Under the pieces are notes generated by a model that saw nothing but the letters and a program-made list of their open reading frames with translations, was not told where the DNA came from and did not search any database. This document shows, one piece after another, positions 14,880 through 21,528 of a stretch of 27,696 bases of DNA. Position numbers and translations under genes: made by a program. The stretch covers positions 1 through 27,696 of the forward strand of contig DATBIR010000286.1 of assembly GCA_036556825.1 (NCBI GenBank), written 5' to 3'. The number at the start of each line of letters is the position of its first letter. Position 1 is the first letter of the stretch. Source of the DNA: JAJKJG01 sp036556825. GTDB taxonomy: Bacteria; Pseudomonadota; Alphaproteobacteria; Rhizobiales; Beijerinckiaceae.

Positions 14880-16241
14880 TCAGGCGGTCGCGATGCGGGC
14901 GTGGCCTGGCTCGGGCACGACCATGCCGTGCGCCGTGTATTCGCTCAGCTTGTTGCGCAATGTGCGAATCGAGATGCCGAGAATTTTGGCGGCGTGCGTG
15001 CGGTTGCCGAGGCAATGATCGAGGGTGTCGAGAATCAGGTCGCGCTCGACCTCCGCCACCGTGCGCCCGACCAGCGAGCGGGTCACCGCTTCGGCCGTGC
15101 GCGCCGCGCGTGTCGCCGGATCGGAGGCGATGGCATCGAGCGTTTCGCCTTCCGGCGTGCGGATCGCCTCGGCGTCGATCTCGTCGCCGGTCGCCAGCAG
15201 CACGGCGCGATGCATCGTGTTCTCGAGCTCGCGCACGTTGCCGCGCCACGGGTTCCTGACGACAATGCGCCTGGCCTCGATCGACAGCGTCCTCGCCGGC
15301 AGCCCGTTCACGTCGGCGTATTTCTTGGCGAAGAAGCTTGCCAGCTCGAGCACGTCGGCGGGACGCTCGCGTAGTGCCGGCAGGCGCAGATGCACGACGT
15401 TGAGGCGATAGAACAGGTCTTCACGAAAGCTGCCCTGCTTGACCGCATCGGCGAGGTTGCGGTTCGACGTGGCGATGATGCGGATGTCGACACGCACCGG
15501 CTGCGAGCCGCCAACCCGGTCGATCACGCGCTCCTGGATGGCGCGCAGCAGCTTGGCCTGCAGCCGCACGTCCATTTCCGAGATCTCGTCGAGCAGCAGG
15601 GTGCCGCCGTTGGCTTCCTCGAACTTGCCGATGCGGCGCGCCACCGCGCCGGTGAAGGCGCCCTTCTCGTGTCCGAACAATTCGGACTCGAGCAGGTTGT
15701 CGGGAATGGCCGCGCAGTTCACCGAGATGAACGGCCTGTCCTTGCGCGTCGACTTCAAATGGACATGGCGCGCCAGCACCTCCTTGCCGGTGCCGCTCTC
15801 GCCGGTGACCAGGACGGAGGCGTCGGAGCGTGCAACCTGCTCGGCGAGCTTCACCACGCGCTCCATCGCGGGATCGCGCCAGACGAACGAGCGGCTGTCG
15901 GACGCGACCGCCTCGAGCACGGCAGCGATCAGCTCCGGATCGGGAGGCAGCGGGATGTATTCCTTGGCCCCCGCCTGGATAGCCGCAACGGCTGCGCGCG
16001 CGTCGGTACCGGTGCCGCACGCAACCACAGGCGTGCGAATGCGCTCCGCCTCGAGCGCGGTGACGAGATCGCGCACGGCGAGCGCGACGTCGATCATGAT
16101 CAGATCGGCGCCCTTGGCGCGCAGCACCGTGAGGCCCTGCTCGACGCCGTCCGCCTGGGTGACGCCGGCGCCGCGATTGATGGCGATCTTGGAAGCCGTG
16201 ATCAGCTCACCGTTGAGCCGTCCGATGATGAGAAGACGCAT
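14880..16241 (-). CDS. flbD: Sigma-54 activator FlbD, flagellar class III/IV regulator
   Basis: 453 residues, start supported by AAGGA seven bases upstream. Three parts: a degenerate receiver (1-115), a AAA+ domain (about 122-350) and a Fis-type helix-turn-helix (about 410-440). The AAA+ domain has Walker A GESGTGKE (147-154), the sigma-54 contact loop GAFTGA (194-199) and Walker B LLLDEI (215-220). The C-terminus NRTHAAKILGISIRTLRNKL matches FlbD. The receiver keeps D51 and K93 but has G7/R8 where an acidic pair normally sits, as in other FlbD proteins that are tuned by FliX rather than a kinase. FliX is not in this window. It closes the fliF operon and should activate late genes such as fliK-flgD. 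Confidence 0.95.
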   Translation of the reverse strand: MRLLIIGRLNGELITASKIAINRGAGVTQADGVEQGLTVLRAKGADLIMIDVALAVRDLVTALEAERIRTPVVACGTGTDARAAVAAIQAGAKEYIPLPPDPELIAAVLEAVASDSRSFVWRDPAMERVVKLAEQVARSDASVLVTGESGTGKEVLARHVHLKSTRKDRPFISVNCAAIPDNLLESELFGHEKGAFTGAVARRIGKFEEANGGTLLLDEISEMDVRLQAKLLRAIQERVIDRVGGSQPVRVDIRIIATSNRNLADAVKQGSFREDLFYRLNVVHLRLPALRERPADVLELASFFAKKYADVNGLPARTLSIEARRIVVRNPWRGNVRELENTMHRAVLLATGDEIDAEAIRTPEGETLDAIASDPATRAARTAEAVTRSLVGRTVAEVERDLILDTLDHCLGNRTHAAKILGISIRTLRNKLSEYTAHGMVVPEPGHARIATA

Positions 16242-16321
16242 AGATCAGTCCTTTAAAACATGCCTGCGCGGCGCGTTGCGGGAAAGGTGTGAGCCGACGG
16301 CACGGCGACGGCTCGGAAGGC

Positions 16322-16666
16322 TCAGTGATCGCCTTTGATGATTTCCGTCATGGTCACGCCCAGACGCTCGTCGACGAGCACCACCTCGCCACGGGCCACG
16401 AGCCGGTTGTTGACGAAAATGTCGATTGCCTCGCCGACCTTGCGGTCGAGCTCGAGCAGCGCTCCGGGCCCGAGCTTGAGCAGATCGCCGATCGGCATGC
16501 GTGAATTGCCGAGCACGGCCGAGACCATGACCGGCACGTCGAATACCTGCTCGAGATCGGACGCATTCTTGGCGGAGACGGCGATGTCGCTGATCGAGCC
16601 GCCGCCATGAAACTGCACGTCGTTCTGGTCGAGCTGGGGAAGATGAAGTTCGGAGTCGGTCGCCAT
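16322..16666 (-). CDS. fliN: Flagellar motor switch protein FliN
   Basis: 114 residues. The C-terminal SpoA/SpoP domain (about 40-110) is complete: VFDVPVMVSAVLGNSRMPIGDLL, then GPGALLELDRKVGEAIDI and NNRLVARGEVVLVDERLGV, the hydrophobic-patch and dimer signatures of FliN. It builds the lower part of the cytoplasmic C-ring with FliG and FliM; FliM is not in the window. Size is that of short alphaproteobacterial FliN. It follows fliH after 228 bases. Confidence 0.93.
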   Translation of the reverse strand: MATDSELHLPQLDQNDVQFHGGGSISDIAVSAKNASDLEQVFDVPVMVSAVLGNSRMPIGDLLKLGPGALLELDRKVGEAIDIFVNNRLVARGEVVLVDERLGVTMTEIIKGDH

Positions 16667-16894
16667 TGTCGCCTTTCAGATTGCCGGTAGGCCGCTTCGC
16701 GCGGGATCGTTTCAAATCACATCGACTCTGGAACTCTTCGTGACGCATATCCGGATCGGGTCCGGCAGTCGTACCGGCCATTTGCCGGAGCATGCCTTGG
16801 AGCGTGATCGCTTCGGATTGCGACAATCACACTCTACGCTTCTTCGAAACGCCTGGTCCTTTTCGGCGAAGCGGGGATCACTTCGCCGGATCGC
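16667..16894 (-). other. fliH-fliN spacer with a hairpin
   Basis: No gene is recognised here. An 8-bp stem CGGCGAAG / CTTCGCCG (16864-16871 and 16881-16888) starts six bases after the fliH stop. No -24/-12 element was found, so fliN is probably read from upstream; the hairpin could attenuate it or protect the upstream mRNA. Confidence 0.4.
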
Positions 16895-17485
16895 TCAGTA
16901 GAACACGACGCCCTCGAGGGCCCGTGTCACGGCGTCCTCGATCTGGTTCTGGTCGCGGATGACGCCGCCGTCGGCCCATTCAATGCGGGCGTCGCCCGGC
17001 GCGATGCCGGGTTCGCCCATGACCACGAGGCGCCCTTCGTAGCCGCGCTCCCGGGCGATGCGGTGGATCAGGCCGTCGACCTGCTCGACCAGCGCCTCGT
17101 TCACGCGCACGACGAGATGCGGCACGCCGCGCAGATGCTGGAAGGATGTCCGCGCCGTCGCCGCGATCGTTTCAAGTGCCCGGCCCGCCAGCGCCGCGCC
17201 GGCAAGCTTGCGCCCGAGGGTCGTCCCGAATGCGATCGCCTCCTCCTCGAGGCTGGCGTGATGCGCATCGATGCCGGCGAGCATGGACGTGGCCGCGTCG
17301 GCAAGGCGCTTCACGGCATTCGTCAGATGCGACTCGGCTTCGGCCTGCGCCTGCATGCGCCCCTCTGCGCGGCCGCGTTGCAGCCCGCGCTCCTCGGCCG
17401 CCTGCAGCGCCGCCGCGTTCTTGGCGTTGCTGTCGGGATTGCGGAAGTCGCGTTCGAAAAGAAACTTGTTGGCTGTCATCGGCAT
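16895..17485 (-). CDS. fliH: Flagellar export regulator FliH
   Basis: 196 residues, beginning MPMTANKFLFERDF (a second ATG is two codons in). An Ala/Glu/Arg-rich coiled coil covers about 20-70 (AAEERGLQRGRAEGRMQAQAE contains the characteristic G-x-x-x-G repeats), followed by a globular C-terminal domain ending PGDARIEWADGGVIRD, a conserved FliH/HrpE block. FliH binds the export ATPase FliI and docks it at FlhA and FliN; fliI is not in the window. It starts 7 bases after fliG. Confidence 0.9.
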   Translation of the reverse strand: MPMTANKFLFERDFRNPDSNAKNAAALQAAEERGLQRGRAEGRMQAQAEAESHLTNAVKRLADAATSMLAGIDAHHASLEEEAIAFGTTLGRKLAGAALAGRALETIAATARTSFQHLRGVPHLVVRVNEALVEQVDGLIHRIARERGYEGRLVVMGEPGIAPGDARIEWADGGVIRDQNQIEDAVTRALEGVVFY

Positions 17486-17492
17486 CCGCGCG

Positions 17493-18521
17493 TCAGTAGA
17501 CGAGCTCCTCCTCGGCGCGGTTCTTCGAGATCATGATCTCGCCCTTGTCCGCCAGCTCCTTGGCCATGTTGACCATCTTGCTCTGGGCGTCGTCGACGTC
17601 CTTGAGCCGGATGGGACCCATGGCGGCCATTTCGTCCTGCAGATTCTTGCTGGCGCGCGTCGACATATTGGAGAAGAAGAAGTCCCTGACGCCCTCGGGC
17701 GCACCCTTGAGGGCCCGACCCAGCGTATCGCGATCCATCTGGCGCATGAGCGTCTGCACGCTGCCGGGATCGAGCTTGGTGAGATCCTCGAAGGTGAACA
17801 TGAGCTCGCGAATCTTCTTGGCGGCGTCGCGGTTGACGCTGTCGAGCGCGCTGAAGAAGCGCGCCTCGGTCTGCCGGTCGAAGGCATTGAAGACTTCAGC
17901 CATCAGCTCGTTGGCATCGCGCCGCGTCGCCTGCGAGATGGTCGTCACGAACTCGTTGCGCAGCGTCTCCTCGATGTGTTCGAGGGCTTCCTTCTGCACT
18001 GTGTCCATCTTGAGCATGCGGTTCATCACGTCGACGGCGAAGTCGTCGGGCAGGATCGAGAGCACGCGCGCCGTATGGTCGGGGCTGATGCGCGAGAGGA
18101 TGACGGCCACCGTCTGCGGGTATTCGTTGCGCAGGTAGGCACCCAGGATGTCGGCATCGATGTGCGACAGGCGCTGCCACATGCGGCGGCCGGATGCGCC
18201 CTTGATGTCCGAAATGATCGACGCAACCTCGTCGGCCGGAAAGATCTTGGCGAGCAGCTCCTCGGTGCGGTCGATGCTGCCAGTGACGGCGCCCGCCGAC
18301 GAGAGGCGCGATACGAAATCGACGACGAGCTCCTCGACCGTCCTCGCTTCGATCGAGCCGAGCTGGGCCATGGCGTAGGAGACCCGTTTAACCTCGTCCT
18401 CCTCGAGCATGGCCCAGATCGGGCCGCCGTGCTTTTCGCCGAGCATCAGCAGCAGGACGGCGGCGCGCTGCGGTCCGCTCAGCTCGCTGAAATTCTTGAT
18501 CTCGACCTGGGTCCCAGCCAT
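17493..18521 (-). CDS. fliG: Flagellar motor switch protein FliG
   Basis: 342 residues, all three FliG domains present: N-terminal FliF-binding part (SGPQRAAVLLLMLG), the middle domain with EYPQTVAVILSRI (the EHPQT motif with H changed to Y) and a C-terminal torque-generating domain (FTFEDLTKLDPGSVQTLMRQ) with the charged ridge that meets the stator, closing in EEELVY. It lies between fliF (22 bases) and fliH (7 bases) and is certainly co-transcribed. Confidence 0.97.
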   Translation of the reverse strand: MAGTQVEIKNFSELSGPQRAAVLLLMLGEKHGGPIWAMLEEDEVKRVSYAMAQLGSIEARTVEELVVDFVSRLSSAGAVTGSIDRTEELLAKIFPADEVASIISDIKGASGRRMWQRLSHIDADILGAYLRNEYPQTVAVILSRISPDHTARVLSILPDDFAVDVMNRMLKMDTVQKEALEHIEETLRNEFVTTISQATRRDANELMAEVFNAFDRQTEARFFSALDSVNRDAAKKIRELMFTFEDLTKLDPGSVQTLMRQMDRDTLGRALKGAPEGVRDFFFSNMSTRASKNLQDEMAAMGPIRLKDVDDAQSKMVNMAKELADKGEIMISKNRAEEELVY

Positions 18522-18543
18522 GACTGCTATCTCACGTTGTCAC

Positions 18544-20142
18544 TCAACGGTCGTGAATCCAATTGCGCAGGACCGCGACTGTCTCTTGCGGATTTGTATT
18601 GACCATCTCGCCGATCCGCTCGACCGAATCGGCGCGCATCTGACCGGTGATCTTGGCGATCTCGATCATCTGCGCAGCGGCGTTGGCCGGCTGCGCCGCG
18701 GGAAGCGCAAGGCTTTCGCCGCCGCCAGCGGCGCTGACCGGGCGCGCACCTTTGACGGTGCCGAACACGTTGCGCATCATCGGACGCACCACCGCCAGCA
18801 GGACGATGACGGTGAGGAGGGCAAGCACGCCCAGCTCCATCAGCCGGTAGAGATCTTCCTTGGTCGGGCTGAACAGGGTCGACAGCAGCGGCTCATTCGG
18901 AATTTCGACCGCGGTCGGTGCTTCGGCGAAACGCAGGTTGACCACCTCCACCTGATCACCGCGGTTGCGGTCGAAGCCGATCGCGGTGCGCACGAGCGCG
19001 GTAATGCGGTCGAGCTCTTCCTGCGGGCGAGGCTGGTAGGTGACCTCGCCGTTGCCGCCGCGGCTGTAGATGCCGTCGAGAAGCACGGCCACCGACAGCC
19101 GTTTGACACGGCCGCCCTCGAGGATCTCGGTGCGGGTCGTGCGCGATATCTCGTAATTGACGACTTCCTCATTCTTGTTGGAGGCATCGCGGGTCGGTGC
19201 GGCGCCGCCCTGCGCATTGGCGCCCGGAAGCTCGTTGCCAACGCTGACCGCGCCTTCGCTGTTGCCGGCCACCTGGCTTTCCGCCCGCGTCTGCGTCGAG
19301 CGGACCACCCGGCTCTCGGGATCGAAGGTCTCGGAGCGGCTCTCGACGCGGTTGAGCTCGAGCTCGGCGGCGACCTGCACACGGGCACGGCCGGCGCCGA
19401 CCACGCCGGCGACGATCTCCTCCACCTGGGAGCGCAGGCGGCGCTCGACGGTCGCCTGCTTTTCATCCGCGGCGATGCCGGCCATGGATGCATCGGATTG
19501 CGCGCCATCGGCGAGCAGGCGTCCGCGCTCGTCGACGATCGAGACGCGTTCCGGCTTCAGGCCTTCGACGGCCGACGCCACGAGGTGACGCACGGCGCGG
19601 ATCTGACCCGCCTCGAGCTCGCCGCGGAGCTTGAGCACGATCGAGGCGCGCGGTGGCTCACGGTCGCGTTCGAACAGCCGGCGTTCCGGAATCACGAGAT
19701 GGACGCGCGCGGCCTGCACGCGGCCGATCGTGCGGATGGTGCGCGACAGTTCGCCTTCGAGCGCGCGCAGGTGATTGATGCCCTGAACGAAGCTCGTCGA
19801 TGAGAATGCGTCGCCCTTGTCGAAGATCTCGTAGCCGACGCCGCCTCCCGCCGGCAGGCCCTTTCCGGCGAGATCCATCCGGATGCGCGCGAGGTCCGAC
19901 CGAGGCACCAGAATGGACTGGCCGTCGGCCCGCGTCTCGTATCGGATGTTGCGCGCGTCGAGATCGCGCACGATGGCTCCGGCATCCTGCGGCGACAGGT
20001 CGGAGAACAGCACGCCCATGGCCGGCTGCGACACGCGCACCATCACGTAGGCGAAAAAGCCCACGAGCGCCAAGGTCACCGCGCCCATCATGGCGAGGCG
20101 CGCTGGACCCAGCCGCGTCAGAAATTCGATCGCCCCGTTCAC
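18544..20142 (-). CDS. fliF: Flagellar MS-ring protein FliF
   Basis: 532 residues from a GTG at 20142. Two membrane segments, at about 18-40 and 435-455, bracket a periplasmic part with the secretin-like ring-building motifs (VLFSDLSPQDAGAIVRDLDARNIRYE, GYEIFDKGDAFSSTSFVQGINHLRALEGELSRTI). The C-terminal cytosolic tail ends NPQETVAVLRNWIHDR, the FliG-binding tail. It forms the first ring of the basal body. The gene heads the operon with a CtrA box 71 bases upstream. Confidence 0.97.
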   Translation of the reverse strand: MNGAIEFLTRLGPARLAMMGAVTLALVGFFAYVMVRVSQPAMGVLFSDLSPQDAGAIVRDLDARNIRYETRADGQSILVPRSDLARIRMDLAGKGLPAGGGVGYEIFDKGDAFSSTSFVQGINHLRALEGELSRTIRTIGRVQAARVHLVIPERRLFERDREPPRASIVLKLRGELEAGQIRAVRHLVASAVEGLKPERVSIVDERGRLLADGAQSDASMAGIAADEKQATVERRLRSQVEEIVAGVVGAGRARVQVAAELELNRVESRSETFDPESRVVRSTQTRAESQVAGNSEGAVSVGNELPGANAQGGAAPTRDASNKNEEVVNYEISRTTRTEILEGGRVKRLSVAVLLDGIYSRGGNGEVTYQPRPQEELDRITALVRTAIGFDRNRGDQVEVVNLRFAEAPTAVEIPNEPLLSTLFSPTKEDLYRLMELGVLALLTVIVLLAVVRPMMRNVFGTVKGARPVSAAGGGESLALPAAQPANAAAQMIEIAKITGQMRADSVERIGEMVNTNPQETVAVLRNWIHDR

Positions 20143-20213
20143 CGCCTCGGAACCTGCTGATTCTCCGGAGCGCTTTGTGCGCGCCCGGTAGGCAAGAATT
20201 TCCTAGGTCCAGG

Positions 20214-20228
20214 TTAGCGGTCAGTTAA
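20214..20228 (-). promoter_or_regulatory. CtrA-type box upstream of fliF
   Basis: Plus strand TTAG-CGGTCAG-TTAA, i.e. TTAA-N7-CTAA towards fliF; Caulobacter fliF is a known CtrA-activated class II gene. A GANTC site (GATTC, 20159-20163), the alphaproteobacterial CcrM target, lies 50 bases downstream of it. Confidence 0.75.
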
Positions 20229-20304
20229 CGGCCAGCGTCCGGCGCACGCGCGGTGAGCCGGTCGGCGACGGACAGGAGGTCGCGGCGCGGGCGATGCGCC
20301 GGCC

Positions 20305-20580
20305 CTATTGCCGGTAATGCTGGATGCGCGTGGTGCGAAGGCCGGCGAGGCCGTGCTGGTCGATCGACTGCTGCCAGCTCAGAAATTCCTCGACGGTCAG
20401 CGTATAGCGCCGACAGGCCTCTTCGAGGCTGAGAAGGCCGCCGCGCACGGCAGCCACGACCTCGGCCTTGCGGCGGATGACCCAGCGTCGCGTGCTGGGC
20501 GGCGGCAGGTCGGCAACCGTCAGCGGACTGCCATCCGGGCCGATGACATATTTCACCCTCGGACGATGGGGTTCGGTCAT
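20305..20580 (-). CDS. sciP: SciP, inhibitor of CtrA-dependent transcription (DUF1153)
   Basis: 91 residues, the usual size. The whole protein is the DUF1153 domain: YVIGPDGSPLTVADLPPP, then RWVIRRKAEVVAAVRGGLLSLEEACRRYTL (the helix-turn-helix) and VEEFLSWQQSIDQHGLAGLR. In Caulobacter SciP is a small helix-turn-helix protein that binds CtrA and stops it from recruiting RNA polymerase, and its gene is itself activated by CtrA. The three CtrA boxes just upstream fit this loop. It sits between flgD and fliF in the flagellar cluster. Confidence 0.95.
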   Translation of the reverse strand: MTEPHRPRVKYVIGPDGSPLTVADLPPPSTRRWVIRRKAEVVAAVRGGLLSLEEACRRYTLTVEEFLSWQQSIDQHGLAGLRTTRIQHYRQ

Positions 20581-20636
20581 GTTACGCTCACATACAAACT
20601 CGACGGACCATTACCCCAGACAATAGGCCGCGGCAT

Positions 20637-20651
20637 TTAAGATTTGCCTAA
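20637..20651 (-). promoter_or_regulatory. CtrA box 1 upstream of sciP
   Basis: Plus strand TTAA-GATTTGC-CTAA, 56 bases before the sciP ATG at 20580. First of three boxes in the same orientation. Confidence 0.75.
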
Positions 20652-20671
20652 ACGAAACGCACGCGCCGCCC

Positions 20672-20686
20672 TTAAAATTCGCCTAA
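20672..20686 (-). promoter_or_regulatory. CtrA box 2 upstream of sciP
   Basis: Plus strand TTAA-AATTCGC-CTAA; begins 35 bases after box 1. Confidence 0.75.
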
Positions 20687-20705
20687 GCCGCAGCCTCGCG
20701 CGCCC

Positions 20706-20720
20706 TTAAGAAGTGCCTAA
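20706..20720 (-). promoter_or_regulatory. CtrA box 3 upstream of sciP
   Basis: Plus strand TTAA-GAAGTGC-CTAA; begins 34 bases after box 2. A GANTC site (GAATC, 20722-20726) follows directly. Confidence 0.75.
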
Positions 20721-20802
20721 CGAATCGCGCCCTTGAGCCGCTTCCACTTGCGTGCAATCGGCCCTGCGTTCCTGACGGATTTCTTTCAGCGACCGGACCT
20801 AT

Positions 20803-20819
20803 CCCGGATCAAGTCCGGG
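20803..20819. repeat. Dispersed-type palindrome after flgD
   Basis: CCCGGA-TCAAG-TCCGGG, a 6-bp perfect stem, 17 bases after the flgD stop. The string CCCGGATCAAGTCCGGG is, as far as I recall, a common dispersed intergenic palindrome in alphaproteobacterial genomes; here it may act as the end of the fliK-flgD transcript. Confidence 0.5.
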
Positions 20820-20835
20820 CGGCATTCATGCGCTT

Positions 20836-21501
20836 CTAGTTGGCGCGCGACAGCGAACGCACGTTGGGGAGCGGCACGCGGAACGTGCCGATCATCAGGA
20901 CCGGCACCTCGCCGGACAGGTCGACCGAGGTGACCTTGCCGGAAATCTCAGACTTCACGGACACGCCCTGGCCGGTGGCGTCGCGTGCTGTCACCGTGAT
21001 CGTGTAGTCACCGTCAGGGGCACGCGTCCCCGTCATGGTTCGTCCATCCCACTCGTAATTCTGCGCGCCAGCAGAGAGCGCCTTGGTCTGTGCGGCGATG
21101 ATGTTGCCCTCCTTGTCGGTGATCACGATCTCCGCCTGCGCGTTGCGGGCCGGGTTGAGCACCCACGTCGCCTTGCCGTTGGCCAGGCGCGACGTCGCCC
21201 CGTCGGCCGTGACGTCCATGCCGACGAAGCTGCCGGCGGTCGAGTTGGTGGACGCGCGCACGTTGGTGAGCAGCGCGTTGAGCGTGTCATTCGACTTGAG
21301 CTGCTGCTCGACGGACGCGAACTGCACGAGCTGCTGCGTGAACTGGTTGGTGTCGAGCGGGTCGAGCGGGCTCTGGTTCTTGAGCTGGGTCGTGAGCAGC
21401 AGAAGGAACGCATCGAAGTTCTGCGCCATCGTGGTCCGGCTCATGGCCGAGCCAGCGGAGCTGGATGCGGCGGTGCCGACGCCCGTTGTGGATATTGTCA
21501 T
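20836..21501 (-). CDS. flgD: Flagellar hook-capping protein FlgD
   Basis: 221 residues with a ribosome site (GGAAGG) before the ATG. The N-terminal FlgD signature is FLLLLTTQLKNQSPLDPLDTNQFTQQLVQFASVEQQL at about 32-68 (conserved T-Q-L-k-x-Q-x-P pattern), followed by a Tudor/FnIII-like middle (YEWDGRTMTGTRAPDGDYTITVTA). FlgD caps the growing hook so that hook subunits assemble. It lies 27 bases after fliK and is co-transcribed with it. Confidence 0.95.
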   Translation of the reverse strand: MTISTTGVGTAASSSAGSAMSRTTMAQNFDAFLLLLTTQLKNQSPLDPLDTNQFTQQLVQFASVEQQLKSNDTLNALLTNVRASTNSTAGSFVGMDVTADGATSRLANGKATWVLNPARNAQAEIVITDKEGNIIAAQTKALSAGAQNYEWDGRTMTGTRAPDGDYTITVTARDATGQGVSVKSEISGKVTSVDLSGEVPVLMIGTFRVPLPNVRSLSRAN

Positions 21502-21528
21502 TGAGGAAACCTTCCTGCCTGTGCCGGA

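Noticed and set aside
16245..16826. Leftward frame overlapping fliN and the fliH-fliN gap
   Set aside because: Out of frame with fliN, no ribosome site, and its second half is antisense-like in composition; fliN is the real gene.
17271..19803. Long rightward frames antisense to fliG and fliF
   Set aside because: Shadow composition, no ribosome sites, and the leftward genes are clear.
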